From positions 40,783 through 80,905 of the forward strand of contig DEJV01000055.1 in NCBI GenBank assembly GCA_002353525.1: DNA of 40,123 nt, read 5' to 3'. This DNA is from Prevotella sp. UBA2739 (GTDB lineage: Bacteria; Bacteroidota; Bacteroidia; Bacteroidales; Bacteroidaceae). The position numbers were made by a program, and so were the translations under genes. This document shows, piece after piece, positions 1 to 8,811 of the stretch; the stretch's first letter is position 1, and each line of letters opens with the position of its first letter. The notes below the pieces were generated by a model. That model ran no database searches and had not been told where the DNA came from. It worked only from the letters and a program-made list of their open reading frames with translations.

Positions 1-959
1 CCTATGATGCCCATCTCCTCGATGATAATAGCATAGATAAAGTCGGAGAATGCCTGCGAGAGGAAGTCGCGCTCTACCGAGTTGCCAGGCCCTTTGCCTA
101 CGATGTTCGACGAGGCTATGGCAATATTGGCGTGTGCCACCTGTGCATCCTTGTCGAGGTCGAACTCATAAGGCGAGATTTCCTTATTGTCCATATGCTT
201 GATGATGCGCGATTTCCATGTGCCGGCACGGTGGAAAATCTTATCCAGCACGCCCGGTGCCTCTATCTCCGCCTCGGTAGTCTGCTCGGTGATGACCAGT
301 TTGTCATCGCTTTTCTTCTCATCTTCCTTCCCCACCAGCATCACCATGGAAAAGAGAAAGACGATGAGCAGCATGCCAGCCCCCATCAAACGGCCTATCT
401 GCGACATAGGCACTCTGCCGATAAACATCATCATCAGAATGACCAGACAGAGCAGCGCTGCTGTAGACAGGTTCTCGACCATAATGAGCGGAATGATGAA
501 GGCACTGACGATCATGATGTACTTAAATGCCCTGCGGTCGGCACCATGCTCGGTCTGCATGGCACTCAAAATCTGGGCCACCGCCAATATCATTGCCCCC
601 TTGGCTATCTCGGAGGGCTGGAATTGTATGCCCACCAGACTAATCCAGCGCTGCGCACCGTTGGTGGACTGTCCGGCCACCAACACCCACAACAGGGTGA
701 CGAAAGCCGCCAACAGCAAAAAAGGCGTAACGATCTTGAAGTATTTACACTTGATGTTCAGTACAACAATCATGCAGACAAAACCCACCATCAACAGGCC
801 GGAGTGCTTGAGCACAGGACTCCAATAGTTGCCGCTCTTGTACGACAGCACACTCGAGGCACTATAGACCTCGATAATGCTGATGATACAAAGCAGAAAG
901 AACACCATCCAGATGATGCCGTCGCCTTTGAATTTCTTGCTGAAGAATTTGTCTAACAT
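1..959 (-). CDS. ftsW: FtsW, lipid II polymerase (SEDS family), 3' end outside the window
   Basis: The minus strand reads open from an ATG at 957-959 to the left edge, giving about 319 residues starting MLDKFFSKKFKGDG. Successive hydrophobic segments, an N-terminal Y-S-A-S-S motif and the stretch W-I-x-L-x-G-I-Q-F-Q-P-S-E-I-A-K are the SEDS signature shared by FtsW and RodA. FtsW is the septal peptidoglycan glycosyltransferase and works with the class B PBP encoded at 5152-7299. Its place right after murD (9-bp gap) in a dcw operon favours FtsW over RodA. A hydrophilic, charged loop of about 60 residues (KEDEKKSDDK onward) separates the first block of TM segments from the next conserved block. 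Stop codon and C-terminal TM segments are not in the window. High confidence in family; FtsW is inferred from context. Confidence 0.93.
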   Translation of the reverse strand, partial: MLDKFFSKKFKGDGIIWMVFFLLCIISIIEVYSASSVLSYKSGNYWSPVLKHSGLLMVGFVCMIVVLNIKCKYFKIVTPFLLLAAFVTLLWVLVAGQSTNGAQRWISLVGIQFQPSEIAKGAMILAVAQILSAMQTEHGADRRAFKYIMIVSAFIIPLIMVENLSTAALLCLVILMMMFIGRVPMSQIGRLMGAGMLLIVFLFSMVMLVGKEDEKKSDDKLVITEQTTEAEIEAPGVLDKIFHRAGTWKSRIIKHMDNKEISPYEFDLDKDAQVAHANIAIASSNIVGKGPGNSVERDFLSQAFSDFIYAIIIEEMGII

Positions 960-968
960 AGGGATACC

Positions 969-2303
969 TTATAATGCTCTTACTAATGTTTTGAACTGCT
1001 CACCACGATCTTCCATGTTCTTGAACAGGTCGAAGCTGGCACAACAAGGGCTCAACAGCACTGTCTCACCAGGCTGAGCCATCTCATAGCAGGCCTCCAC
1101 ACACTCTTTCATCGAGTGGGTGTCGCGCACGGGAATGCCCAGCGGGTCGAAGAATTGGTGCAGTTTGGTGTTGTCAGCACCTAAATATACCAGACCGGCA
1201 CACTTTTCCTTCACCAGATCCTTGATGGCATTGTAGTCGTTTCCTTTATCCTTACCGCCGATGATGAGAATCACCTTGGTGTTGATGCTCTCCAATGCAT
1301 ACCAGCAAGCATCCACATTGGTGGCCTTCGAGTCGTTAATATACTGCACGCCACGCACTTTGCACACTTTCTCCAACCGGTGCTCCACACCAGGAAAATC
1401 GCCCAGCGACTTGCGGATAATCTCTTTCTTGATGCCGCTGATGTTCGATGCGATACCTGCGGCCAGCGAGTTATAGATGTTATGTTTTCCAGTCAGGCTC
1501 AACGACTCCTGCTCCATGTTGAAGGGTGTAGGCCACTCTATCTTATACTGGCCCTCCTCGATATAACCAATAGAGCCTTTCTCCTTTAATTCCGAGAACG
1601 GGCACTGAACTGAATGGATGTCATATTTGGCCAGCTCGCGCTTGATGATAGGATCGTCGTTCCAATAGATGAAGGCATCCTCTGATGTCTGGTTCTGAAT
1701 AATGCGCATCTTGGCGTCGACATAGTTCTGCATGCAGTTGTCGTAGCGGTCCAGATGGTCGGGTGTGATGTTGAGCAGAATGGCGATATTGGCACGGAAC
1801 TCATACATATTGTCGAGTTGGAACGAACTCAACTCAATGATATAGTACTCGTGCGGATCTTCAGCCACTTGCAGGGCCAGCGAGTTGCCAATGTTCCCAG
1901 CCAGTCCTGCGTCGTAGCCTGCCTCTTTAAAGATGTGATATATTAATGATGTAGTAGTTGTCTTGCCATTCGAACCAGTGATGCAAATCATCTTCGAGTT
2001 GGTGTAACGCCCGGCAAACTCTATCTCACTAATAATAGGCGTATGCTGGCGTATGAGTTTTTGTACCATCGGGGCCGTATCGGGAATGCCTGGGCTCTTA
2101 ATAATTTCGTCGGCATTGAGAATCTTCTCCTCCGTATGGTGGCCCTCCTCCCACTCTATCTGGTGGTCGTCGAGCTGTTTCTTATATCTGTCTTTAATGG
2201 CCGACATGTCTGAGACAAACACGTCGAAACCCTCTTTCTTGGCCAGAACGGCTGCTCCTGCACCGCTCTCGCCAGCTCCCAAAACTACAATTCTCTTCTT
2301 CAT
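969..2303 (-). CDS. murD: UDP-N-acetylmuramoylalanine--D-glutamate ligase
   Basis: MurD adds D-glutamate to UDP-MurNAc-L-Ala in the cytoplasm, the second amino-acid step of peptidoglycan precursor synthesis. The 444-residue protein has the usual length. It begins with a Rossmann-like UDP-binding segment (VVLGAGESGAG, residues 6-16), carries the ATP-binding P-loop GSNGKTTTT at about 110-118, the Mur-family segment with HRLEKV and NDSKATN in the middle, and the C-terminal ligase domain (IIGGKDKGND). It starts 2 bp after the mraY stop codon and is followed 9 bp later by ftsW, so it is translated from the dcw transcript. Nothing is truncated. Identification is secure from motifs and position. Confidence 0.97.
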   Translation of the reverse strand: MKKRIVVLGAGESGAGAAVLAKKEGFDVFVSDMSAIKDRYKKQLDDHQIEWEEGHHTEEKILNADEIIKSPGIPDTAPMVQKLIRQHTPIISEIEFAGRYTNSKMICITGSNGKTTTTSLIYHIFKEAGYDAGLAGNIGNSLALQVAEDPHEYYIIELSSFQLDNMYEFRANIAILLNITPDHLDRYDNCMQNYVDAKMRIIQNQTSEDAFIYWNDDPIIKRELAKYDIHSVQCPFSELKEKGSIGYIEEGQYKIEWPTPFNMEQESLSLTGKHNIYNSLAAGIASNISGIKKEIIRKSLGDFPGVEHRLEKVCKVRGVQYINDSKATNVDACWYALESINTKVILIIGGKDKGNDYNAIKDLVKEKCAGLVYLGADNTKLHQFFDPLGIPVRDTHSMKECVEACYEMAQPGETVLLSPCCASFDLFKNMEDRGEQFKTLVRAL

Positions 2304-2305
2304 TG

Positions 2306-3580
2306 TTAACGTATCTTTAGGGTTATCATTGTCAGAGCGGCCAGTATGATGGTCGTAATCCAGAATCGCACGGTGATTTTCGACTCATGGAACTGCCGCT
2401 CGGGCCATTTCTTCAATATATATCGGCTGGTTTCGTCGAGTTGAGAGTCCAGCTTTCTGAAGTTGTCGTGAATAGGAGTGGCACGGAACACCCGCACACG
2501 CTGCCCTTTGCGCTTATAGTATTTGAATACCTGCGTCTGAATGATGACACTCAGGCTCTCTACCAGGAAGATGCCACAGAGGATGGGAACCAGCAGTTCT
2601 TTGTGGATGATGACGGCACACACGCCAATGATGCCGCCAATAGTCAGCGACCCGGTGTCGCCCATGAATATCTGGGCAGGATAAGCATTATACCAAAGGA
2701 ATCCAATCATGGCGCCCACAAAGGCACAAATAAAGATGACCAGCTCTTCGGAATGCGGAATATACATGATGTCGAAGTAACTGGCATAGCCAATATGCGA
2801 CGACACATAGGCAAAAATACCTAGCGCCACACCGATGATGGCTGCGTTTCCAGCACACATTCCGTCCATTCCATCGTTCAAATTGGCACCATTCGACACG
2901 GCTGTCACCACCAGAATGGTCATGATAACAAACAATATCCAGCCTGCAGCCGTCTTGTATTTACCACAGAACGACATGATGCTTGAATAGTCGAGATTGT
3001 GATTCTTAATGAAGGGGATGGTAGTCTTCAGCGACTTATGGGCAATAGGCTCATGCTTTACCACCACCTCGGTGTTGTTTTGCTGCTGCACACTGACGTT
3101 CTCGCGCATCACCGCGTCTGGACTCAGATAGAGCGTGATGCCGACGATAAACCCGATGCTCACCTGCCCCACTATCTTATATTTTCCTTTCAGACCCTCT
3201 TTGTTCTTTTTGAAGATTTTTATATAGTCGTCGAGGAACCCCAGGAATCCGAGCCACACGGTGGTGATAATCATCAGTATAAGATAGATGTTACGCATTC
3301 TGCCCAGCAACAGTACTGGCACCAGAATGGACACGATGATGATGATGCCGCCCATGGTGGGAACACCTTTTTTCTGGGTGCCAAACGGGTCGATGCTGGC
3401 ATCGCGCTGGGTTTCGGAGATTTTTCTCCGTTTCATAAACTTGATGAATCTTTCGCCAAACCAAGCAGAGATGATCAGCGAGAGAATCAATGTCAACAGG
3501 GCACGAAACGAGATGTACGACCACATGTGGGCGCCCGGTATGTCGAATTGCTCGAAAAATCTGAAAAGGTAGTATAGCAT
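2306..3580 (-). CDS. mraY: Phospho-N-acetylmuramoyl-pentapeptide transferase
   Basis: MraY transfers phospho-MurNAc-pentapeptide to undecaprenyl phosphate, forming lipid I in the inner membrane. The 424-residue polytopic protein has the catalytic aspartates in LGFLDDYIKIFKK, the NLNDGMDGMCAG loop and the MGDTGSL motif. It is longer than the roughly 360 residues of proteobacterial MraY. A hydrophilic insert (from about DAVMRENVSVQQQ to HNLDYSSIM) lies between two TM segments, which I know as a common Bacteroidota feature. Near the C-terminus, where the family normally carries HHH followed by F or Y, this protein reads P-I-H371-D-N-F, followed by an extra stretch rich in charged residues. A 104-bp gap with a palindrome separates it from murE upstream. 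Confidence 0.95.
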   Translation of the reverse strand: MLYYLFRFFEQFDIPGAHMWSYISFRALLTLILSLIISAWFGERFIKFMKRRKISETQRDASIDPFGTQKKGVPTMGGIIIIVSILVPVLLLGRMRNIYLILMIITTVWLGFLGFLDDYIKIFKKNKEGLKGKYKIVGQVSIGFIVGITLYLSPDAVMRENVSVQQQNNTEVVVKHEPIAHKSLKTTIPFIKNHNLDYSSIMSFCGKYKTAAGWILFVIMTILVVTAVSNGANLNDGMDGMCAGNAAIIGVALGIFAYVSSHIGYASYFDIMYIPHSEELVIFICAFVGAMIGFLWYNAYPAQIFMGDTGSLTIGGIIGVCAVIIHKELLVPILCGIFLVESLSVIIQTQVFKYYKRKGQRVRVFRATPIHDNFRKLDSQLDETSRYILKKWPERQFHESKITVRFWITTIILAALTMITLKIR

Positions 3581-3656
3581 TATTTCCTGTTTTAATGATG
3601 AGGGTTGTTACTTCTGATAATGTTTTATTGTTTCAAGGGTTTCTAGGTTCCTGAGA

Positions 3657-3676
3657 GTTCCCAGGGTCCTGGGAAC
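3657..3676. other. 9-bp palindrome in the murE-mraY gap
   Basis: GTTCCCAGG, a 2-nt centre (GT) and CCTGGGAAC form a perfect inverted repeat in the only sizeable gap of the dcw operon (3581-3684). Copies of the word GGTTCC flank it. In the operon RNA it would form a compact hairpin just after the murE stop codon. It has no U-run on the minus strand, so a processing or stability element is as likely as an attenuator. Confidence 0.55.
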
Positions 3677-3684
3677 CTGGTTTC

Positions 3685-5136
3685 CTACTGCGCAAAGATT
3701 TCTCTAACCACTTCACGATCGTCGAAATGATGCTTCACGCCTTTGATTTCCTGATAGTCCTCATGACCTTTTCCGGCAATGAGGATTACATCGCCTTTCT
3801 GCGCCATCATGCAAGCAGTACGGATGGCCTCCTTGCGGTCGACGATGCTCACCACCTTCTTCATCTGTTGGGCGTTAAGGCCTGCCAGCATATCGTTGAT
3901 GATGTCTTGCGGTTCCTCGAAACGCGGATTATCGCTGGTAATGATGACTTTATCACTCTGTTTCACAGCTTCTTGCGCCATGATGGGCCGCTTGCCTTTG
4001 TCGCGGTTGCCACCGGCCCCGCACACAGTAATGACCTTTCCCTTGCCGTTGAGTACCTCGTGAATGGCATTCAGCACATTTTCCAGGGCGTCGGGTGTGT
4101 GGGCATAGTCGACTATAGCAGTAAATCCCTCTGGTGAGCGGATGGGCTCCAAACGCCCGCTGACACTCTTCAACGTGCTCATCACCAGCAGGATGTCTTC
4201 AGGTTGCTTGCCCAGCATCACGGCTGCGCCATAGACTGCCAGCAGGTTGCTCACATTGAACTTGCCGATGAACTGCACACCCACCTCACGACCGTCAATC
4301 TCCAGATACATTCCCTCGAAGTGGCACTCCAATATGCGAGCCTTGAAGTCGGCCATCGTACGAGTGGAATAGGTTTTAACAGCAGCCTTGGTATTCTGCA
4401 CCATGAACATACCATTTTTGTCGTCGGCATTGGTGATGGCGAATGCGGTCTTCGGCAGACTGTCGAAGAAGGCCTTTTTCGCGTCACGATAGTTTTCGAA
4501 GGTCTTATGGTAGTCCAGATGGTCACGCGTCAGGTTTGTAAACAGTCCTCCTGCAAACTTCAACCCGCCAATGCGTTTTTGGGCGATGGCATGACTGCTG
4601 CACTCCATAAACGCATACTCGCAGCCTGCATCCACCATTCTTCCGAGCAGGGCGTTCAGCTCAATGGGGTCGGGAGTGGTGTGGCTGGTGGGGATGGCCT
4701 CATCCTCGATATAGTTGCATACGGTTGACAACAGTCCGCACCGGTGTCCCATTTTGCGGAACATATTATATAATAAGGTGGCAATGGTGGTCTTACCGTT
4801 CGTGCCTGTCACACCCACAAGTTTCAGTTTCGATGTGGGGTCGCCATAGAAGAGTGTGGCCACATGCCCCACAGCATCCTCTGTTGAGTCTACCTGTACG
4901 TAGGTGACTCCTTCTTTCAGCTCGGCGGGCATTTCCTCGCAGATCACGGCTGAAGCCCCCAGCTCTTCTGCTTTCTTGATGAAAGAGTGACCGTCGACCT
5001 GTGTGCCTTTAATGGCCACAAACAGATGTCCCGGCTGGATGCGACGTGAGTCGATGTTCACGCCGGTGATATCTGCCTTCACATCGCCAACGATGTTCTT
5101 TGCCTCAATGTTCTTAAGCAATTCTTTTAGTTCCAT
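3685..5136 (-). CDS. murE: UDP-MurNAc-L-Ala-D-Glu:meso-diaminopimelate ligase
   Basis: MurE adds the third amino acid of the peptidoglycan stem peptide. The 483-residue protein has the N-terminal UDP-binding domain (GVNIDSRRIQPGHLFVAIKG), the ATP P-loop GTNGKTT near residue 111, the HTTPD segment, and the C-terminal ligase domain with CGAGGNRDKGKR. The motif D402-N-P-R405 (SDNPRFEEP) is the known specificity determinant for meso-diaminopimelate rather than lysine, so the wall of this organism should be of the DAP type. It starts 15 bp after the PBP stop codon in the same operon. The length is normal and no anomaly is seen. Confidence 0.97.
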   Translation of the reverse strand: MELKELLKNIEAKNIVGDVKADITGVNIDSRRIQPGHLFVAIKGTQVDGHSFIKKAEELGASAVICEEMPAELKEGVTYVQVDSTEDAVGHVATLFYGDPTSKLKLVGVTGTNGKTTIATLLYNMFRKMGHRCGLLSTVCNYIEDEAIPTSHTTPDPIELNALLGRMVDAGCEYAFMECSSHAIAQKRIGGLKFAGGLFTNLTRDHLDYHKTFENYRDAKKAFFDSLPKTAFAITNADDKNGMFMVQNTKAAVKTYSTRTMADFKARILECHFEGMYLEIDGREVGVQFIGKFNVSNLLAVYGAAVMLGKQPEDILLVMSTLKSVSGRLEPIRSPEGFTAIVDYAHTPDALENVLNAIHEVLNGKGKVITVCGAGGNRDKGKRPIMAQEAVKQSDKVIITSDNPRFEEPQDIINDMLAGLNAQQMKKVVSIVDRKEAIRTACMMAQKGDVILIAGKGHEDYQEIKGVKHHFDDREVVREIFAQ

Positions 5137-5151
5137 ATCGTTTGTCTTTTG

Positions 5152-7299
5152 TTATTTCATTGTCAGTGTGCAGGTCTCGCCTTTCTTGATGAAGTGCCCG
5201 GCAGGAAGACTTTGAGCAGTTACTTTCCCGCGCCCTTCCAGTTTCACCCGCACACCTCTGCTCTCTAACAGGTAGACAGCGTCGCGCGCACCCATGCCCA
5301 TCACATCGGGTATGTAAGAGTTGCCATACTGCTTCACGCGAGTGAGCTGCAGCGAGTTGTTGGTCCTTATGGCTTTGCCCCACACAGGATTTCCTTCGGC
5401 ATAGCTGCCGTTCCAGCCATCGTCGGTCTTAATGCCCAGATGAGTCAGCACATAATCGGCAGCTAGCAGGTTCCCCTGTTTCACATCAGGCATCATGATG
5501 GAAGTCGAATCCTTGGCATCGGCCACGCTCACCTTCAGGTCTTGTGCCATGATGCCTTCAGAAATGTGGTGGAACACCTTACCGCTCATACCACCGCCCG
5601 AAGCGGGAAGTCCCGATTTCTGTATGCACACAATACAGCTATAACGGGGATTATCCGATGGGAAATAGCCTGCAAAGGAAAGCAGATAAGACGATGTCTT
5701 ACCACCGCGGTTCCATATCTGGGCCGTTCCAGTCTTTCCTGATACTTGGAACGACTGCGATCCGGCCTGTTTGCCCAATCCCTGACTCACCACATGCCGC
5801 AGAATGGTCTGCATGGTCTTGATGGTCTGCGGTTTGGCTATTTGCTCTCTCATCACGACGGGTGGATATTCGGCAATTACCTGTCCGTCTTTCATCACCT
5901 TCTTCACAAAGCGAGGGCGCATCATGCGGCCATTGTTCGCAATAGCATTATAGAAGGTAAGGGTCGAGATGGGCGGCACCTGTGTCTCATAACCTATGCT
6001 CATCCATGCAAGTGCTGTTTTACTCCAGTTGGCCCAATGCTTGCCGGTCTTGTCCATTTTCGGCATGCGTATTTTTGCCGGCGAGGCTCCTTGCAGGGGG
6101 ATGTGCAGATTGTCGGCCAATCCGAAGCTGTGAATCTTCTTCACAAACCGTTCTGGTTGGTTGAAGTAATACTCGTCGACGATTCTGCTCACGCCGATAT
6201 TCGAGCTCACCTCCAGTGCTCTCGGCAGCGAAATAGTGCCATAGCCGCCACGATGCCAGTTGTGGTCTTTCATGTTACGACCGTGCATCTGCCAGATACC
6301 GCCACCAGTATCTATATGTCGGGTGGTATCGCACATCCCGTCGTCGAGTACGGCTAAGATAGAGGCTGTCTTGAACACAGAGCCTGGTTCCAACAAGTCG
6401 CTCACGGCATGGTTTTTCACCTCGCGGTATACACCGTCAATACATTTCTCCATATTGACGATGGCCTTGATGTCGCCCGTGGCCACCTCCATGACAATGG
6501 CTACACCTACGTTTCCTTTGATCTCTTTCAGTTCGTCGATGACAGAGCGCTCGGCCAGGTCTTGCATTGACACGTCGATGGTTGTCACAATGTCCGCACC
6601 GTCGATAGGCGGTGTGTCCATGATGTTCAGATAACGGTTCATCACCTTACGGCGGTGAATGAGTCCCTTATTTCCACGCAAAATAGAGTCGTACGACAGC
6701 TCCAGACCAAAACGGGCGGTATCTTTCGCACCGTACATATCACCAACGGTACGCCCTGCCAGCGAACCGAACGGCCGTTTGCGGGCATTGAACTCCTCCA
6801 CATGGAATCCGCCTTTATACGAAATCATATTGAAAATGGGCAGGCTCTTCACCTCTGAATAGGTACTATAGTCCACACGCTTGGGCCAGATGGCCATGTT
6901 GCGGCTCATCTTCTTATGGCCTGCCTCCAAGTCGTGTTTGAACTCGGCAGCCGACTTTTGCGGGAAGATATGGTGCAGTCCCATGCAGATGCTGTCGAGC
7001 TTAGCATACCAGAGCGAGTCGTTCTTGGCATCGTGGAGCGCCTGAAAATCCATATACAGCTTGAACTCAGGCAGCGAGCTGGCCATCAGCTGGCCGTCGC
7101 AACTCAAAATATTTCCTCGCGTAGGCTTCACATCCACGCTGTCTTTCTTCAGTCTCGATGCCACCTTCATCCAGTAGTCGCGCTTCACCGTAGAGATATA
7201 GAGCGCCTTGCCCACGATGAGCACGCCTATGAGAAGCATCACATAGGCTATCATCTTGTAGCGTGGAACGATTTTTTTTCTGTCAAATTGGCTGCTCAT
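5152..7299 (-). CDS. ftsI: Class B penicillin-binding protein (division transpeptidase) with C-terminal PASTA domain
   Basis: This is the septal D,D-transpeptidase that cross-links peptidoglycan made by FtsW. Order of parts in 715 residues: short cytoplasmic tail, one TM segment (about 18-38), the PBP dimerisation domain (RGNILSCDGQLMASS onward, about 60-230), the transpeptidase domain, and a C-terminal PASTA domain (PDVMGMGARDAVYLLESRG, about 655-715). The acyl-serine box is S307-V-F-K310, followed by the SSN box (EVSSNIG) and the KTG box (SGKTGTAQ). Its ATG overlaps the ftsL stop codon by 4 bp, so the two are translationally coupled. A PASTA domain is usual for this Bacteroidota protein and does not by itself indicate a Gram-positive origin. 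Confidence 0.95.
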   Translation of the reverse strand: MSSQFDRKKIVPRYKMIAYVMLLIGVLIVGKALYISTVKRDYWMKVASRLKKDSVDVKPTRGNILSCDGQLMASSLPEFKLYMDFQALHDAKNDSLWYAKLDSICMGLHHIFPQKSAAEFKHDLEAGHKKMSRNMAIWPKRVDYSTYSEVKSLPIFNMISYKGGFHVEEFNARKRPFGSLAGRTVGDMYGAKDTARFGLELSYDSILRGNKGLIHRRKVMNRYLNIMDTPPIDGADIVTTIDVSMQDLAERSVIDELKEIKGNVGVAIVMEVATGDIKAIVNMEKCIDGVYREVKNHAVSDLLEPGSVFKTASILAVLDDGMCDTTRHIDTGGGIWQMHGRNMKDHNWHRGGYGTISLPRALEVSSNIGVSRIVDEYYFNQPERFVKKIHSFGLADNLHIPLQGASPAKIRMPKMDKTGKHWANWSKTALAWMSIGYETQVPPISTLTFYNAIANNGRMMRPRFVKKVMKDGQVIAEYPPVVMREQIAKPQTIKTMQTILRHVVSQGLGKQAGSQSFQVSGKTGTAQIWNRGGKTSSYLLSFAGYFPSDNPRYSCIVCIQKSGLPASGGGMSGKVFHHISEGIMAQDLKVSVADAKDSTSIMMPDVKQGNLLAADYVLTHLGIKTDDGWNGSYAEGNPVWGKAIRTNNSLQLTRVKQYGNSYIPDVMGMGARDAVYLLESRGVRVKLEGRGKVTAQSLPAGHFIKKGETCTLTMK

Positions 7300-7895
7300 T
7301 TCTCGGGTACGTTTATAATATATGGTGGTTGGTCAGCGATGTGAAGCACGCTGTCTTTATTGTTTCTCAGCATTTCAAGCACGTGGCTCTCGCGACATTT
7401 CTCTGTCAGCATGCTGCTGCTCGAGAGTGCTTTGTATTTTGCATCAAGCAATTCATTATTCAGTTTGTCAATCTCCAGCAAGTCTCGCTGACAACTGTAA
7501 CGGTTGGAGATATAGACAATGGTGAAGGCCACAATGATCAGAATCACGCCGACTTGCTTGCGAATCATGCCTGCCGTCAGGAAGTCACCGCCCAGAATCC
7601 GACGGAGCGTCATGCTGGAGGTCAGGGTCTCCTCGTCTTCGCGGGCCTGCTCTTGAATCACCTCCTTCAGCGACGGCTGCTCATCTTTCTTTTGGGATGG
7701 TTGCTCCTCTTTCTTATGCGATGGCTGCTCGTCTTTCGGGGAAGATGTGTTTTGTTCCCCACCCGTTTCTTTCCGTGCAGACTTGATGCGTGTCGGAGCT
7801 TCCTTTTCCTTGTGGGCCCCGGCTGTTTGGTCAGGAGCGCTACTCTTCTCAGGCTCCTGTGCAATCTGCAATATGTCTTTTATCTCGTCGCTCAT
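7296..7895 (-). CDS. ftsL: FtsL-like division protein with extended, repeat-bearing cytoplasmic tail
   Basis: The position between rsmH and the division PBP, a single TM segment (about 114-131) and a short periplasmic coiled-coil stretch (DLLEIDKLNNELLDAKYKAL) identify a bitopic FtsL-type protein. FtsL forms a complex with FtsB/DivIC and FtsQ that activates FtsWI. The protein has 199 residues, clearly longer than the roughly 100-120 typical of FtsL, because of a cytoplasmic region of about 113 residues rich in K, E, Q and P. That region holds three consecutive octapeptides, KDEQPSHK, KEEQPSQK and KDEQPSLK (residues 54-77; DNA 7665-7736, 24-bp period). Both ends overlap neighbours by 4 bp. Sequence similarity to FtsL is weak, so the name rests mainly on topology and synteny. 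Confidence 0.8.
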   Translation of the reverse strand: MSDEIKDILQIAQEPEKSSAPDQTAGAHKEKEAPTRIKSARKETGGEQNTSSPKDEQPSHKKEEQPSQKKDEQPSLKEVIQEQAREDEETLTSSMTLRRILGGDFLTAGMIRKQVGVILIIVAFTIVYISNRYSCQRDLLEIDKLNNELLDAKYKALSSSSMLTEKCRESHVLEMLRNNKDSVLHIADQPPYIINVPEK

Positions 7896-8806
7896 TTCTT
7901 TTCTGCAATTCTTAGTTTGGCACTTCTGCTGCGTGGGTTTCTTTCCTGCTCATCGTCGCTGGGCACGATCACCTTGTTATTCACCAGCGAGAAGGGCGAT
8001 TCTGTACGCCCGAAGAAGTCCTGCTTCATCTTTCCTTCCGCATTTCCTGCCCTCATCACATTTTTCACGATACGGTCTTCCAAAGAATGGTAGGTGATGA
8101 CCGACAGTCTTCCACCCACACCCAACAGTTCGGTAGCCCCATTGAGCATCTCTTTCAAGGCCTCCATCTCGTGGTTCACCTCGATGCGCAACGCCTGAAA
8201 CAGTTTTGCGGCATCTTTCTTTTCACGCTCCCGCCCCAGCAGCTTAGCCGTCACATCCAGCAAATCCTGCGTGGTGACAATTCTTTTCCCGGCTCGTGCC
8301 TTGACAAGCGTGGCAGCAATCTTCCGCGCACTTTTCAACTCACCATAGAGATAGAAGATGTCGGCCAGCTGCTCCTCCGTGTAGTCATTGACAATATCTG
8401 CAGCCGTGAGTGTAGCCCTTTTGTTCATCCGCATGTCCAACGGGGCATCGAAACGAAACGAGAACCCACGGGTCTCATCATCGAAATGATGGCTGGAAAC
8501 GCCTAGGTCGGCCAGCAGTCCGTCTATCTGCTCCACACCGTAATAACGCATCCAGTTCTTCAAGTACCTGAAGTTGGAGCGCACAAACGTAAAACGCTTG
8601 TCATCGACGATGTTTTTCTCGGCATCCGCATCCTGGTCAAAACTGTAGAGATGACCCTCCGGGCTCAGTCGTGACAATATCTCACGGCTATGTCCTCCGC
8701 CACCGAATGTAACGTCCACATAGATACCGTCGGGCTTGATATTCAAACTGTCAATACTCTCTTTCAAGAGTACAGGAACGTGATATGTCTCAGCAGTGAT
8801 AATCAT
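7892..8806 (-). CDS. rsmH: 16S rRNA (cytosine-1402-N4)-methyltransferase
   Basis: RsmH (MraW) methylates N4 of C1402 in the ribosomal P site using S-adenosylmethionine. The 304-residue protein has the expected length. It shows the opening HVPVLLKES, the SAM-binding motif DVTFGGGGHSREIL (about 32-45), GLLADLGVSSHHFD, and the C-terminal LSVITYHSLEDRIVKN followed by RNPRSRSAKLR. All are hallmark RsmH blocks. It sits 5 bp after mraZ and overlaps ftsL by 4 bp, the usual order at the head of dcw operons. Confidence 0.97.
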   Translation of the reverse strand: MIITAETYHVPVLLKESIDSLNIKPDGIYVDVTFGGGGHSREILSRLSPEGHLYSFDQDADAEKNIVDDKRFTFVRSNFRYLKNWMRYYGVEQIDGLLADLGVSSHHFDDETRGFSFRFDAPLDMRMNKRATLTAADIVNDYTEEQLADIFYLYGELKSARKIAATLVKARAGKRIVTTQDLLDVTAKLLGREREKKDAAKLFQALRIEVNHEMEALKEMLNGATELLGVGGRLSVITYHSLEDRIVKNVMRAGNAEGKMKQDFFGRTESPFSLVNNKVIVPSDDEQERNPRSRSAKLRIAEKK

Positions 8807-8811
8807 TTATA

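Noticed and set aside
132..956. Plus-strand open frames opposite ftsW
   Set aside because: They are rich in His and Gln, lack starts with any supporting context, and the minus strand encodes a clear SEDS protein.
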